From positions 1-64,000 of the forward strand of contig NZ_WUEI01000011.1 in assembly GCF_012911025.1 (NCBI RefSeq): a DNA stretch of 64,000 bases, written 5' to 3'. Below are positions 1 through 10,531 of the stretch, in pieces; the first letter of the stretch is position 1; every line of letters begins with the position of its first letter. The position numbers were made by a program, and so were the translations under genes. A model generated the notes under the pieces. That model saw only the letters and a program-made list of their open reading frames with translations, did not search any database and was not told the DNA's origin. The DNA is from Azoarcus sp. TTM-91 (GTDB lineage Bacteria; Pseudomonadota; Gammaproteobacteria; Burkholderiales; Rhodocyclaceae).

Positions 1-578
1 GTGCCGCTCTGGTGGCCACGGCCGACCGCGGGCAGGTCCAGGCCGCTTTCCAGCAGGCGATCGTTCAGCTCGCGGTAGAAAGTGCGCAGGCGGCGGCCCA
101 GCGGCTCCAGGGCGGTGGAGAGGAAGGCGGAGCGCTTCTCGCCGCTCAGGTCGATGCTGTCGCACAGCGCGCGCAGGCCGCGGCAGGCGGTCTCCGGGCC
201 GACCGGGATCTGTTCTTCCGCCGCATCCGTCTGCTCCAGCAGCACGAGATAGGCTGCGTGCAGGGGCGTCAGCTCGCTGCTGCAGCGGTCACGCAGGCGG
301 CGGGCGAGGTCGGTGAGCTCGATGGTGAACTCGAGGTCGTCCTCGTGCACCAGGCTGATGCGGGAGGCGGTGAGGCCGTGGGCGGCGGAAAAGCTCTGGC
401 GGTCGCGGAAGCCGGCCAGCTCGTCGTGGCAGGCGCCGGCTGCCTCGGTGATGGCGGCCAGTTCCACCGGCCGGCCGTGGCCGACGTCCTTGGCGAATTC
501 GCTGAGGGTCTCAAGCAGGCCTGCCCGGAATTCGGCAACGAGGCGGGCGGAGAGGGTATTACCGGCGGCTTGGCTCAT
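1..578 (-). CDS. DUF1631-like protein, N-terminal part (runs off window)
   Basis: An open frame starts at the ATG whose complement is at 576-578 and continues without a stop to base 1, giving 192 residues. It was found by translating the minus strand directly. The protein is mostly helical, acidic and without a signal peptide. The pattern LVHEDDLEF, then a conserved PVGPETACRGLRAL stretch, then FYRELNDRLLESG resembles the N-terminal half of the DUF1631 family, large betaproteobacterial and gammaproteobacterial proteins of about 700 residues with no established activity. The family call rests on remembered motif spacing, so it is moderate. The gene is divergent from the sensor kinase that follows, with about 200 bases between them. 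Confidence 0.55.
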   Translation of the reverse strand, partial: MSQAAGNTLSARLVAEFRAGLLETLSEFAKDVGHGRPVELAAITEAAGACHDELAGFRDRQSFSAAHGLTASRISLVHEDDLEFTIELTDLARRLRDRCSSELTPLHAAYLVLLEQTDAAEEQIPVGPETACRGLRALCDSIDLSGEKRSAFLSTALEPLGRRLRTFYRELNDRLLESGLDLPAVGRGHQSG

Positions 579-780
579 CGATGTTCTATGGCAGGCGAGG
601 CCTGCATTGTGCCGCGCCCGGGCGCCGGCCGCGAGCCGGTGGCGACGATGCTCCGCGCGGCGTGAGCTGTTTCGCGCGGCACCGACGAACGATGTTGCAT
701 GGCATGCACCGGCTTTGCTTGAATGAGCGTGTCTATGCAGACCGGGTGGCTAAGCCCAGCCCCCGCTCCTGGAGCTGAGG

Positions 781-3700
781 ATGCCGCAGGATCGTCGCCC
801 CGCGCAGGCCGCCGCCGTCGTGTTCGTTCTCTTCCTGCTCATCGGCCTGGGGGCGGGGGAGCATCTTGCCCGCAGCAACCGCGAGCACGAGCAGGCGCGC
901 TTCGACGTGGTGAGGGACTGGGTGATCCGCGAGATCGCGGAGCGCTTCACCCGCTACGAGTACGGCTTGCGCGGCGCGCGCGGGGCGCTGATCGCCGCCG
1001 GGCCGGAGGCCATCACCAGTCAGCGCTTCCACGCCTACATCGAATCCCGTGACCTACCCAGGGAGTTCCCCGGCGCCCGCGGCTATGGCTTCATCCGACG
1101 GGTGCCGCGGGCCGAAGAGGCGGCCTACGTGGCGCGTGTTCGCGCGAATCATCGACCCAACTTCACTATCAGCCAGTTCGCGCCGCACGTAGGGGATCGC
1201 TTCGTCATCGAGTTCCTCGAGCCGGAACGCGACAACTGGCAGGCGATCGGCCTGGACATCGCCTCGGAGCTGAACCGCCGGCAAGCGGCGCTGACGGCCG
1301 TGCTGCAGAACGCGCCGGTGCTGACCCACCCCATAGAGCTGGTGCAGGCCCAGGGCGAGCGGCAAGGGGGCTTCCTGCTGCTGCTGCCGGTTTACCGCAG
1401 CAACGCGCCCTCCCTCGCCACGCCGGAAGAGCGCTGGCAGTACCTGGAGGGGTGGGCCTATGCGCCGCTGAGCGTTCACGAAGTCATGGGCGAGTTCGAG
1501 GACCTGTTTTCCGGCTTCACCTTTGCCCTCTACGACCTCGACTATGCCGAGCCGCCGCAGCGCTTCTACGCCTACGGGGCGCGGGAGGAGGTGGTGGAAG
1601 GGCTGGAAAGCCGCACGCAGACCAGCGTGTTCGGCCGGCAGTGGATGGTGGAGGTGAGAGCCACGCCCGCCTTCATCGAATCCCTCAACCTGAGCGATCC
1701 GGCGGAGCTGAGGGGCGGGGTGATAGGCGGCGGCGCGGTGCTGGCGGTGCTGGCCTACACCCTGCTGGCGAGCAGGCGGGGAAAGCGGCGCGCGGCGATG
1801 GAGCAGGGCCGGCTCGCCGCCATCGTGCGCAGCGCCAGCGACGCCATCGTCGGTACCGACCTGGAAGGCCGGGTCACCTCCTGGAACGATGCCGCGCGGA
1901 CGATGTTCGGCTACGACGCGAGCGAGGTGATCAACACGCCGCTGGACGAGCTCATCCTGCCCGCGGATCGCCAGGCGGAAGCGGCTCGGCAGATGGCCCT
2001 GGTGGGCGCCGGCGAGCGGGTGCCGCATTGCCGCACGCAGCGGCGGCGGCGCGACGGTACCCTCGTCGAGGTGCTGCTCTCGGTGTCGCCGATACGGGGC
2101 GAGGGCGACAGCATCCTGGGCGCGGCAATGGTGCTCACCGACATCGGCGAGCGCAGCCGGCTCGAATCCCAGCTGGAGCGCTCGCTGGCGCGCATGCGCA
2201 TCGCGGTGGAGTCGGCCGCCCTCGGCATCTGGGAATGGGATCTCGCCAGCGGACGCACCACCTGGGACGAACGCATGCTCGAACTGTACGAGACCTCGGA
2301 GGACGAGGCGGCCGGCCAGCACCTGGCGCTGTGGCGTACCCGGGTGCATCCGGACGACGTCGCGCGCGCCGAGGCCGAGTTGATGCGCCATATCCACGGC
2401 GAAACGGAGGGCTATGTCTCTTCGTTCCGGGTAGTGCTGCCCGATGGGAGCGTCCGCTTCATCGACGCAGCCGGCCTGCTTGAGCGGGATGCCTCGGGGC
2501 AGCCGGTGCACTGCGTGGGCTTCAATCGCGACGTGACCGGCGAACGCATCGCCGTGCTGCGGATGCGGGAGCTGAACACCGAACTGGAGGCGCAGGTGCT
2601 GGAGCGCACCGGCGAGCTCAATAACGCTTTGGCCGCGGCTGAACATGCCAACCGGGCGAAGTCCGAATTCCTGGCCAACATGAGCCACGAAATCCGCACG
2701 CCGATGAACGCCATCCTCGGCTTCGCCTATCTGTTGCAGCAGCAGATCCTGCCGCCGGAGGCGAAGGGCATGCTGGCCAAACTGGACCAGGCTGGCAGGA
2801 ATCTGTTGGGCATCATCAACGATATCCTGGACTTCTCGAAGATCGAGGCCGGCAGGATGAACGTGGAGCAGGTGGAGTTCTCCCTGTCCGAAGTGCTGGA
2901 TGGCCTGGCCGGCATCATGACCGCCGCGGTGGGCCACAAGACCCTGGAGGTGCTGATCGGTGGTGTTCCGCCGGATGCCGAGCGGCTGGTCGGCGATCCG
3001 CTGCGGCTGGGCCAGGTGCTGATCAATCTGGCGGGGAATGCGATCAAGTTCACCGAGTCCGGCGAAGTCGTTGTCCGGGTAAAGGAAGTGCAGCGCAGTG
3101 AGAGCGAGCGCCAGTTGCGCCTGCGCTTCTCGGTGCGGGACACCGGTATCGGCATCGCGCCCGAGCAACTGGAGTTGATCTTCGCCGCTTTCTCCCAGGC
3201 CGACAGCTCCACCACCCGGCGCTATGGCGGCACCGGCCTGGGGCTGAGCATCAGCCGCCGGCTGGTCGAACTGATGGGTGGCAGGCTCGAAGTCGTCAGC
3301 GAGCCTGGCCGGGGCAGCGAGTTCGCCTTCACCCTTCCCTTCCGCCTGCCGGAGAACGCCGCGCTGCCTGCACCGGACCGGCGCCAGTGGTCGATCCTGG
3401 TGGTCGATGATCATGCCGGCGCCCGCTCCATGCTGAGCGAGATCGCCGAGTACCAGGGCTGGCAGGCCGACGTCGTCGCCAGTGGCAATGAGGCGGTGCG
3501 CAGGGTGGTGGAGCAGGGCATGCGCAAATACGATCTCTGCCTGATCGATCTCACCATGCCCGGCATGAGTGGCGCCGAGACGGCGAGGGCGCTGCGCCGG
3601 CTCGCGCCGGAAGCCTGTCCGCCTATCGCCCTGATGGTCACTGCACAGGAGCGGGAGGACTTTCCCGCGGACAGGTTGAGCAAGATCGCCGAGGCCGTCC

Positions 3701-4863
3701 TGACCAAGCCGGTCAGCGGTTCCGCGCTGTACAACCTCATGCTGGAGCTCGCCGGGCCGCAGGCAATGCTTGTCCTGCCCGAGGCCCCTGCCACCCAGGG
3801 TCTGCAAGGCGTGCGCATCCTGGTGGTGGACGACAGCGAGATCAACCGGGAAGTGGCCCGGCAGATACTCGGTGCCGAAGGGGCGGACATCCTGCTCGCC
3901 GCCAATGGTTCGGAAGCGCTGCGCATCCTGGGAGAAGCCCAGCCCCCGGTCGAGTTGGTGCTGATGGATGTGCAGATGCCTACCATGGATGGCTATACCG
4001 CCACCCGCCACATCCGCGAAACGCCGGGGCTGGAGCACCTTCCGGTGATCGCGCTGTCGGCCGGGGTGTTCGAGGCCGAGCGGGCAGCCGCGCTGGCGGC
4101 GGGCATGGATGCCTTCGTCGCCAAGCCCTTCCACGTGCCCCATCTGCTGGAAGTCATCCGCCGCTACCTCCTGTTGCCGGGCTGCGAGGGCTTGCCGGCG
4201 GGCACGCCGCCCGGCGCACCGGCACGCAAGGCCGGCGAAGTGCCGCTGCTGGATGTGGCCGAGGGCCTCCGCCGCTGGCGGGATATCGACGCCTTCCACC
4301 GCAGCCTGGCCCTGTTCCTGGATAGACATGGTGGCGATGCCCAGGCCCTGGCGGCAGCCGCTGCCGCGGGCCGGAACCTGGAAGCCGCCGCCATCGCTCA
4401 CCGGCTTCGTGGTGCCGCGGGTGCGCTCTCTCTCTGGGCGCTGGCACAACTGGCGGAAGCAACGGAAACCACTTTCAGACAGGACGATGCGCAAGGCGAT
4501 GAGGCGGAGAGCTTGCGAGCGTGTTTCGCAAGCACATCCCTTGCGGTGGCCGCATACCTGGGTGGCTCGGTGGGCAGCAGCACCGCCGCGGCGCCGGACT
4601 CCGTCTCGCCGGAAATCGTGGCGGCCTTGCTGCGGGAACTGGACAGCGATGATCCGGAGAAGATCGAGAGCATGCTCGACCATGTCCAGACTCGCCTGCC
4701 CGGCCCCTTGCTGCGGCTTTTACGTGCCGCGGTGCTGGCCTACGATTTCAGAGAAGCGGAGCGCTGTCTGAAGCGCTGGGCGGGCGGTGCGGAAGAAGCC
4801 GATCCGCCAGGGAGAGGAGACGAAGAGAATGTACCGCAGACCGATTCTGTGCGTGGACGATGA
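781..4863 (+). CDS. Hybrid sensor histidine kinase (CHASE-PAS-PAS-HisKA-HATPase-REC-REC-HPt)
   Basis: A 1360-residue membrane sensor that would autophosphorylate and pass phosphate through an internal relay. A first membrane helix at about residues 9-29 and a second at about 312-331 bracket a CHASE-like periplasmic sensor region. Two PAS domains follow (about 344-456 and 472-600). The HisKA box holds the phospho-acceptor His636 in NMSHEIRTP. The ATPase domain shows the N box [17 protein letters not shown] and [12 protein letters not shown]. Receiver 1 has Asp923 (LIDLTMPG), receiver 2 has Asp1063 (LMDVQMPT), and the C-terminal HPt has His1207 (AHRLRGAAG). All catalytic residues are present. 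The start is supported by a GGAG-type site a few bases upstream. Its 3' end overlaps the next gene, an HD-GYP response regulator, which is the obvious output partner. The ligand cannot be read from the sequence. Confidence 0.93.
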   Translation: MPQDRRPAQAAAVVFVLFLLIGLGAGEHLARSNREHEQARFDVVRDWVIREIAERFTRYEYGLRGARGALIAAGPEAITSQRFHAYIESRDLPREFPGARGYGFIRRVPRAEEAAYVARVRANHRPNFTISQFAPHVGDRFVIEFLEPERDNWQAIGLDIASELNRRQAALTAVLQNAPVLTHPIELVQAQGERQGGFLLLLPVYRSNAPSLATPEERWQYLEGWAYAPLSVHEVMGEFEDLFSGFTFALYDLDYAEPPQRFYAYGAREEVVEGLESRTQTSVFGRQWMVEVRATPAFIESLNLSDPAELRGGVIGGGAVLAVLAYTLLASRRGKRRAAMEQGRLAAIVRSASDAIVGTDLEGRVTSWNDAARTMFGYDASEVINTPLDELILPADRQAEAARQMALVGAGERVPHCRTQRRRRDGTLVEVLLSVSPIRGEGDSILGAAMVLTDIGERSRLESQLERSLARMRIAVESAALGIWEWDLASGRTTWDERMLELYETSEDEAAGQHLALWRTRVHPDDVARAEAELMRHIHGETEGYVSSFRVVLPDGSVRFIDAAGLLERDASGQPVHCVGFNRDVTGERIAVLRMRELNTELEAQVLERTGELNNALAAAEHANRAKSEFLANMSHEIRTPMNAILGFAYLLQQQILPPEAKGMLAKLDQAGRNLLGIINDILDFSKIEAGRMNVEQVEFSLSEVLDGLAGIMTAAVGHKTLEVLIGGVPPDAERLVGDPLRLGQVLINLAGNAIKFTESGEVVVRVKEVQRSESERQLRLRFSVRDTGIGIAPEQLELIFAAFSQADSSTTRRYGGTGLGLSISRRLVELMGGRLEVVSEPGRGSEFAFTLPFRLPENAALPAPDRRQWSILVVDDHAGARSMLSEIAEYQGWQADVVASGNEAVRRVVEQGMRKYDLCLIDLTMPGMSGAETARALRRLAPEACPPIALMVTAQEREDFPADRLSKIAEAVLTKPVSGSALYNLMLELAGPQAMLVLPEAPATQGLQGVRILVVDDSEINREVARQILGAEGADILLAANGSEALRILGEAQPPVELVLMDVQMPTMDGYTATRHIRETPGLEHLPVIALSAGVFEAERAAALAAGMDAFVAKPFHVPHLLEVIRRYLLLPGCEGLPAGTPPGAPARKAGEVPLLDVAEGLRRWRDIDAFHRSLALFLDRHGGDAQALAAAAAAGRNLEAAAIAHRLRGAAGALSLWALAQLAEATETTFRQDDAQGDEAESLRACFASTSLAVAAYLGGSVGSSTAAAPDSVSPEIVAALLRELDSDDPEKIESMLDHVQTRLPGPLLRLLRAAVLAYDFREAERCLKRWAGGAEEADPPGRGDEENVPQTDSVRGR

Positions 4864-5830
4864 GCCCGCCAACCTGGACCTGATGCGGGCCGTCCTGGGC
4901 AAGGACAACCGCCTGGTCTGTGCCAACGGCGGCGAGGCTGCCCTCGCTGCCGCGGCGAAGCACCGTCCGGCGCTGATCCTGCTGGATGTCGAAATGCCCG
5001 GCATGGATGGCTACCAGGTCGCGGGCCGGCTGAAGGCGGACCCAGCCACCAAGGAGATCCCCATCATCTTCGTCACTTCCCGCAACGCGCCTTGTGACGA
5101 GGAGGCCGGCTTTGCCGTGGGTGGCGTGGATTACATCGGCAAGCCGTTCAACCCCCGGCTGCTCGTCGCCCGGGTGCGTACCCATGTGTCGCTGGTGCGG
5201 GCCGCCGAACTGGAGGTCAGCTATCGTGATGCCATTGCCATGCTGGGTGAGGCGGGGCACTACAACGACAGCGACACCGGCGTGCATATCTGGCGCATGG
5301 CCGCATTCAGCCGCAGCCTGGCGCAGGCGCTGGGATGGCTGGAGGGCGATGCCGCCCTGCTGGAGCTGGCCGCGCCCATGCACGATACCGGCAAGATCGG
5401 TATTCCCGACTCCATCCTGAAAAAGCCAGGGCCGCTGGATGCGGATGAATGGCTGGTCATGAAGACTCACCCAGTCATCGGCCACCAGATCCTCAGCAAG
5501 AGCAAGGCGCCCCTGTTCCGTCTGGCCGCGGAGGTTGCGCTGTACCACCACGAGCGCTGGGACGGCAGTGGTTACCCGGAGGGGCTGGCGGGTGAGGCCA
5601 TCCCGGAGTCGGCCCGCATCGTCGCGGTGGCGGATGTGTTCGACGCGCTGACGATGAAGCGCCCCTACAAGGAGGCCTGGCCGATGGACAAGGTGATCCA
5701 GACGCTGCGCGAACTCAGCGGCAGCCACCTGGATGCGCGCATGGTGTCCATCTTCCTCGGCATCATGCCGGAGGTGGAGGAGATCAGGGCGCGGTGGGAG
5801 CAACGTGAGCAGGAGGCGGCAGAAGGCTGA
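4829..5830 (+). CDS. Response regulator with HD-GYP domain (RpfG-like c-di-GMP phosphodiesterase)
   Basis: A 333-residue cytoplasmic protein. The receiver domain (about 1-120) begins [11 protein letters not shown] and carries the phospho-acceptor Asp53 in LLDVEMPG. The HD-GYP domain (about 135-333) shows the conserved His153, the HD pair His185-Asp186 in [21 protein letters not shown] with the GYP signature, and [21 protein letters not shown] proteins of this layout hydrolyse cyclic di-GMP. I chose the ATG at 4829 over one 42 bases upstream because GGAGAGGAG lies just before it and the protein then begins at the receiver domain. It overlaps the sensor kinase gene by 35 bases, so translation is probably coupled and the two likely form one signalling pair. 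Confidence 0.93.
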   Translation: MYRRPILCVDDEPANLDLMRAVLGKDNRLVCANGGEAALAAAAKHRPALILLDVEMPGMDGYQVAGRLKADPATKEIPIIFVTSRNAPCDEEAGFAVGGVDYIGKPFNPRLLVARVRTHVSLVRAAELEVSYRDAIAMLGEAGHYNDSDTGVHIWRMAAFSRSLAQALGWLEGDAALLELAAPMHDTGKIGIPDSILKKPGPLDADEWLVMKTHPVIGHQILSKSKAPLFRLAAEVALYHHERWDGSGYPEGLAGEAIPESARIVAVADVFDALTMKRPYKEAWPMDKVIQTLRELSGSHLDARMVSIFLGIMPEVEEIRARWEQREQEAAEG

Positions 5831-5878
5831 TGCATTGCCGCAGTCAGGGCGGGTGAGGGCGCAAGCAGCCTGGCGTTT

Positions 5879-6772
5879 TCACGCCGGCAGCAGCAGGCGC
5901 TCTATCGCCTCCATGAACACCCGGGTTCGCGCCGGCACCAGGCCGCGGGCGGGCAGGAAAGCGTAGATCCGCAGCGGGTTGGGCGTGTATGCCGGCAGCA
6001 GCGGCACCAACTGGCCGGTGGCCAGCTCGCCGCGGCAGAAGGCGGCGGCGAGCAGGGTGGCGCCGCGGCCGGCGAGTGCGGCCTGCAGGCGTAGCGCGGC
6101 ATTGGTGGTGCGCAGCGGGCCGCGCGGCTGTATCGCGTGCTCGCGGCCGGCACCGTCGCGGAACAGCCAGCGGGTTTCGCCCAGCATGCTGATGCAGGGC
6201 CAATGGGCGAGGTCGGCCACCTTCCCCGGCGCTCCGTAGCGGCGCACCAGCTCCGGCGTGGCGTAGAGGCCGCGGGCGACGGTGTAGACGCGGCGGGCGA
6301 TGCGCGGCGAATCCGGCAGGCTGTCGCCGGTGGCGACGAAGGCGAGGTCGTACTGCGGGCCAGGCGCATCCAGCGTGCCCACCCGCACATCCAGCTCTAT
6401 CTCCAGCCCTGGGTGCTGGCCCAGCACCTCGTTCACCACTTCGCCCAGCTGCAACACGCCGAACTCGTAGGGGGTGGAAATGCGCAGCACGCCGCGGGCC
6501 TCGTCGCGGGCGTCACCCGCTTCGGCGGCAACGCCGTCCAGGCGCTCGAACAGCGGCGCCACCTGCTCGCGCAATCGTTCGCCTTGTTCGGTCAGTGCCA
6601 GCCGCCGGGTGCTGCGCTCCAGCAGGCGCTGGCCGAGGCGGCGTTCCAGCCGCGCCACCGCATAGCTCACAGAAGACTTGGGCAGGCCCAGCTGCTCGGC
6701 GGCGCGGGTGAAGCTGCCCAGTTGGGCGACGGCGGCGAAGGCATACCAATCGTTCCAGTCGTTTGTTCGCAT
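5879..6772 (-). CDS. LysR-family transcriptional regulator
   Basis: A 297-residue regulator. The N-terminal winged HTH is clear (residues 1-60: WYAFAAVAQLGSFTRAAEQL, then LPKSSVSYAVARLERRLGQRL and the RSTRRLALTEQG turn). A LysR substrate-binding domain follows (about 88-290). An upstream extension is open but begins in the intergenic region; MRTNDWNDW fits the usual family start. It is divergent from an MFS exporter gene with about 64 bases between them, the classic arrangement in which the regulator controls the transporter. The effector is unknown. Confidence 0.9.
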   Translation of the reverse strand: MRTNDWNDWYAFAAVAQLGSFTRAAEQLGLPKSSVSYAVARLERRLGQRLLERSTRRLALTEQGERLREQVAPLFERLDGVAAEAGDARDEARGVLRISTPYEFGVLQLGEVVNEVLGQHPGLEIELDVRVGTLDAPGPQYDLAFVATGDSLPDSPRIARRVYTVARGLYATPELVRRYGAPGKVADLAHWPCISMLGETRWLFRDGAGREHAIQPRGPLRTTNAALRLQAALAGRGATLLAAAFCRGELATGQLVPLLPAYTPNPLRIYAFLPARGLVPARTRVFMEAIERLLLPA

Positions 6773-6795
6773 AAATGAACGAAGTGTCCATGCAA

Positions 6796-6807
6796 GGATA
6801 TTTATCC
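6796..6807. promoter_or_regulatory. Short palindrome in LysR/MFS divergent promoter
   Basis: GGATA-TT-TATCC is a perfect 12-base palindrome between the divergent LysR and MFS genes. LysR regulators usually bind such dyads between themselves and their target. The assignment is inference. Confidence 0.35.
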
Positions 6808-6836
6808 AATGATACGCACAATGTAAATTGCGCCAC

Positions 6837-8339
6837 ATGCCCCCTTCCAACGATGCCCTCTCCGTCCCGCTGCCGCCCGCCCGGGCGGTATTGCTCTCTG
6901 CCCACCCGGATTTCCGGCCGCTGCGGGTGTATGCCTTCGGCGCCACCCTCGGTCTGGTGGCCGGGCTGGACTTCGTCGCCACCATCCTGATCGCCATGGC
7001 CGGCGTGCAAGTGCAGCAGGGCCTGGGCGTTGCGCCGCAGGATTTCCTCTGGGCGCTGACCGCCTACGCCGCCGCCGCGGTGATGGCCAACCTGGTGCTG
7101 GTGCGGGTGGCCGGCCACCTGAGCTATCGCCGCTTCACCCTGATCGCGCTGCTGTTGTTCATCGCCGGTGCGCTGGGCTGCGCGGCGGCGGATTCGCTGC
7201 CGGCGCTGGCGGCGGCGCGCACGGTGCAGGGCCTGGGGGGCGGCGGGCTGTTCGCCGCCTCGCGCATCCTGGCGCAGTACGCCTCGCGGCCGCAGGAGCG
7301 CATCTCGCTGTTCTGGGGCTTCGGCCTGGCCAACTTCGCCCTGGTGGCGATCACGCCCTGGCTGGCCGGCGTGCTGATGGCGGCCCACGGTTGGCACACC
7401 ATGTTCTTGCTGCAGGCCGGGCTGGCACTGCCGCTGCTGCCGCTGGTGGCCTGGCTGTATCCCAAGGTGGAGGCACGGCCGCATGCGCCCATCGGCAAGC
7501 TCGATTGGGCGGGCGTGTTCGCCTTCGCCGTCGGCGCGCTGCTGTTGGTGCATGCGCTGGAGCATTTGCGCTATCTGTCCCTGGCCGAGCTGCCGGTGCT
7601 GGCGGCCTACTTCTGCGCCGGTGCGGTGCTGCTGATGGTGGTGATGCGGCGCTTCCACCGCCACCCGGACCCCTGGCTGGATCCGCGCCGGCTGGCCAGC
7701 CGGCGTTACCTGGTGGGGCTGGCCTTCTACGCGCTGTTCTACCTCGTCAGCGGCAGCTGGAATTTCCTCGTGCCGGCCTTCCTCTCCGAAGGCCTGGGCT
7801 TCGGCCTGCAGACGGTGGGCGGCCTGCTGTCGCTGGGCGGGCTGGTGTCGGTGCTGGCGGTCATCGTCTTCCATCTGGCGCTGCCGAAGATCATGCGCAA
7901 GCGCCGCTACATCGCGCTGGGCTACATCGGCCTGGGTTCGGCCTTCCTGCTGATGGCGCTGGCGGCGCAGCCGGGCGCCGGGCCGCTGGCGGTGCTGCCG
8001 GCCATCCTGCTGCAGGGGGCGATGCCGGCCCTGGCGCTGCTGCAGGTGGCGCTGATGACCTTCGTCGACATGCCCACCGAGGATTTCGCCCACGCCTACG
8101 CTTTCAAGAGCATCGTGCGCGAGATCGTCAATGCGCTGGGCACCGGCCTCGCCGTGCTGCAGTTGCACCACGCCACCGCGGCGGTGAAGCTGGAGCTGAG
8201 CGCGGCCAGCGGCGGCGTGGCCGAGGGCTTGCTGCAGCACACCGCGGTGACGCTGGCCGCCGGCGACATGCTGGCCTGGCTTGCCGGCGCCTGCGTGCTG
8301 ATCGCCGCGCTGGCGGTGGCGCAGCGCACGCTGAAGTAG
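6837..8339 (+). CDS. MFS transporter (DHA2-like drug/metabolite exporter)
   Basis: About 500 residues of strongly hydrophobic sequence with roughly 12-14 predicted membrane helices. The first helix begins near VYAFGATLGLVAGLDFVATI after a cytoplasmic tail of about 30 residues. The arginine-rich loop after helix 2 (VAGHLSYRRFTL) and AARTVQGLGGGGLFAASRIL are like the second and fourth helices of DHA2 proteins. It would be a proton-driven inner-membrane exporter; the substrate cannot be told. A TTG nine bases upstream is also possible as a start; I prefer the ATG, though neither has a strong ribosome binding site. It is divergent from a LysR gene that probably regulates it. Confidence 0.85.
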   Translation: MPPSNDALSVPLPPARAVLLSAHPDFRPLRVYAFGATLGLVAGLDFVATILIAMAGVQVQQGLGVAPQDFLWALTAYAAAAVMANLVLVRVAGHLSYRRFTLIALLLFIAGALGCAAADSLPALAAARTVQGLGGGGLFAASRILAQYASRPQERISLFWGFGLANFALVAITPWLAGVLMAAHGWHTMFLLQAGLALPLLPLVAWLYPKVEARPHAPIGKLDWAGVFAFAVGALLLVHALEHLRYLSLAELPVLAAYFCAGAVLLMVVMRRFHRHPDPWLDPRRLASRRYLVGLAFYALFYLVSGSWNFLVPAFLSEGLGFGLQTVGGLLSLGGLVSVLAVIVFHLALPKIMRKRRYIALGYIGLGSAFLLMALAAQPGAGPLAVLPAILLQGAMPALALLQVALMTFVDMPTEDFAHAYAFKSIVREIVNALGTGLAVLQLHHATAAVKLELSAASGGVAEGLLQHTAVTLAAGDMLAWLAGACVLIAALAVAQRTLK

Positions 8340-8427
8340 GCGGCATGCGCGGCGGCGCCCGGCTGGCTTGTGCCGGCGGGGCCGGCGGTGGCTTAATCCG
8401 CCATCGCATGGCAGGGCAGGGAAGGGA

Positions 8428-9366
8428 ATGGGATCGCAGCAGGGCAAGCCGGCCGTTGGCAACTCGGGAGCGGCGCTGGGGCTGACCTACGCGGTGCTCG
8501 GCGCGGTCGGCTTCTCCTTCAAGGCCATTTTGGTCAAGCTCTCCTACCGCCACGGCGTGGATGCGGAGACGCTGCTGGCGCTGCGCATGGCGTTCTCGCT
8601 GCCTTTCTTCATCGCCATGGGCGTGCTCGCCGGGCGGCGCGCGGCGCATCCGCTGAGCGGCCGCGACTGGGGCTGGATGGCGGCACTCGGCCTGTTCGGC
8701 TACTACCTCGCCAGCTACCTGGATTTCCTCGGGCTGGACTACATTTCCGCCGCGCTGGAGCGGCTCATCCTCTTCCTCTACCCGACGCTGGTGATCCTGC
8801 TGTCGGCGCTCTTCCTCGGCAAGCGGCCGAGCGCGCGCATGCTGTGGGCTTTGCTGGTGTGCTACCTCGGCATCGCGCTGGCAGTGGGGCACGACCTCAA
8901 GGTGGCCGGCGATGCGCACGAGGTGACGCTGGGCTGCCTGCTGGTGTTCGGCAGCGCGCTGAGCTACGCGCTTTACCTGATGGGCAACGGCGAGGTGGTC
9001 GGCCGGCTGGGCTCGGCCCGCGTCACCGCCTGTGCTTCCGGCTTCGCCTGCCTCTTCAGCCTGGCGCAGTTCCTGGTGCTGCGACCGCTGGACCTGCTGT
9101 TCGCCCAGGCCTGGCAGGTGTATGCGCTGTCGCTGGCGATGGCGGTGTTCAGCACGGTGGCGCCGGTGTGGATGGTGTCGGAGGCAATACGCCGGCTGGG
9201 CGCCGGGCCGGTGTCGCTCACCGGCACGCTGGGGCCGGCGGTCACCATCCTGCTCGGCTGGCTGATGCTGGACGAGCGCATCGGCCTGGTTCAGCTCGCC
9301 GGCACCGCGATGGTGATCGCCGGCGTGCTCATCATGGCGCGCCAGCCGCGCCCGGCGCTGGCCTGA
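8428..9366 (+). CDS. DMT-superfamily transporter, EamA family
   Basis: A 312-residue protein with ten predicted membrane helices in two EamA repeats (about residues 12-140 and 155-300). The second repeat ends with the family-typical ...GTLGPAVTILLGWLMLDE and VQLAGTAMVIAGVLIM. EamA proteins export amino acids or other small metabolites through the inner membrane. The ATG at 8428 is preceded by GGGAAGGG, a good ribosome binding site. The gene is on the same strand as the MFS gene 88 bases upstream. Its 3' end overlaps the 3' end of the convergent MFS gene by 35 bases. The substrate is unknown. Confidence 0.87.
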   Translation: MGSQQGKPAVGNSGAALGLTYAVLGAVGFSFKAILVKLSYRHGVDAETLLALRMAFSLPFFIAMGVLAGRRAAHPLSGRDWGWMAALGLFGYYLASYLDFLGLDYISAALERLILFLYPTLVILLSALFLGKRPSARMLWALLVCYLGIALAVGHDLKVAGDAHEVTLGCLLVFGSALSYALYLMGNGEVVGRLGSARVTACASGFACLFSLAQFLVLRPLDLLFAQAWQVYALSLAMAVFSTVAPVWMVSEAIRRLGAGPVSLTGTLGPAVTILLGWLMLDERIGLVQLAGTAMVIAGVLIMARQPRPALA

Positions 9367-10531
9367 GGGCGCCGCCGGCGGCCAGATCGCGGCGCTCCAG
9401 CCGGTAGGCGTAAATGCTGAACATCAGGCCGGCCAGCGCCAGCACCGCGCCCACCCAGGGAATATCGTCGTAGCCCAGGCCGTGGGTGATCGCCAGCCCG
9501 CCCAGCCAGGCGCCGATGGCGTTGCCGAGGTTGAACGCGCCCTGGTTCACCGTGGAGGCGAGGTTGGGCGCGCCGGCGGCCTCGTTCACCACCCGCATCT
9601 GCAGCGGCGAGATGAGCGCGAAGTCGGCCATGCCCCAGGCGAACACCAGCGCCACCGCCAGCCAGGGCACATGGCTGCCCCAGGACAGCAGGCACAGCAC
9701 CGCGATGACGGCGACGAAGGTGCCGATCACCGCCGGCATCAGCCGCCAGTCGGCCAGCTTGCCGCCGAGCAGGTTGCCGATGGTGAGGCCGCCGCCGAAC
9801 ACCAGCAGCACCAGGGTCACATCCTGCGCGGAGAAGCCGCTCACCTCGCGCAGCAGCGGGGCGATGTAGGTGAACACCGAGAACAGGCTGGCGGAGGAGA
9901 GCACGCTGATCACCATCGCCAGCAGCACCTGCGGCCGGCGTAGCTCGCGCATCTCGCCGAGCAGGCCGCGGCTGCTGCCGGCGCCCAGGTTGCGCGGCAG
10001 CCAGGCGTACAGCGCCACCGCGGCGGCACAGCCGATGGCGGTGACCGCCCAGAAGGTGGCGCGCCAGCCGGCGTGCTGGCCCAGCAGGGTGCCCAGCGGC
10101 ACGCCCAGCACATTGGCCAGCGTCAGCCCGGTGAACATCATCGCGATGGCCTGCGCCCGCCGGTTGGGCGCCACCAGGCCGGCGGCCACCACCGCGCCCA
10201 GGCCGAAGAAGGCGCCGTGGCAGAAGGCGGTGAGCACCCGCGCCGCCATCAGCCAGCCATAGCCCGGCGCCAGCGCGCACAACAGGTTGCCGACGATGAA
10301 CATGCCTACCAGCGCGAGCAGGGCGCGGCGGCGGTCGGCGCGGGAGATCATCACCGCCAGGATGGGGGCGCCGATGACCACGCCCAGGGCGTAGCCGGAC
10401 ACCAGCAGGCCGGCGGCGGGAATGGTGACGCCGAGGTCGGCGGCGACCTCGGGCAGCAAGCCCATGATGACGAATTCGGTGGTGCCGATGCCGAAGGAGG
10501 CGGCGGCGAGGGCGAGCAGAGGCAGAGGCAT
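9332..10531 (-). CDS. MFS transporter, DHA1 family (AraJ/sugar-efflux-like)
   Basis: A 399-residue protein with twelve predicted helices. The opening LALAAASFGIGTTEFVIMGL followed by LPEVAADLGVTIPAAGLLVS is highly characteristic of the AraJ/YdhP branch of DHA1 exporters (Pro and Asp between helices 1 and 2). It likely exports sugars or hydrophobic compounds. I start at the ATG at 10529-10531; the open frame extends further upstream, but that part is not hydrophobic and the family begins close to helix 1. The last 12 codons lie opposite the end of the EamA gene. The upstream gap of about 300 bases to the alcohol dehydrogenase must hold its promoter. Confidence 0.87.
   Translation of the reverse strand: MPLPLLALAAASFGIGTTEFVIMGLLPEVAADLGVTIPAAGLLVSGYALGVVIGAPILAVMISRADRRRALLALVGMFIVGNLLCALAPGYGWLMAARVLTAFCHGAFFGLGAVVAAGLVAPNRRAQAIAMMFTGLTLANVLGVPLGTLLGQHAGWRATFWAVTAIGCAAAVALYAWLPRNLGAGSSRGLLGEMRELRRPQVLLAMVISVLSSASLFSVFTYIAPLLREVSGFSAQDVTLVLLVFGGGLTIGNLLGGKLADWRLMPAVIGTFVAVIAVLCLLSWGSHVPWLAVALVFAWGMADFALISPLQMRVVNEAAGAPNLASTVNQGAFNLGNAIGAWLGGLAITHGLGYDDIPWVGAVLALAGLMFSIYAYRLERRDLAAGGALRPAPGAAGAP

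Noticed and set aside
1054..4683. A very long open frame on the minus strand opposite the sensor kinase
   Set aside because: It mirrors the codon pattern of the plus-strand kinase, has no recognisable domains and is a by-product of high GC.
6513..8462. A 649-codon open frame on the minus strand over the MFS and LysR genes
   Set aside because: Gln/His/Arg-rich shadow of the MFS gene with no domains.
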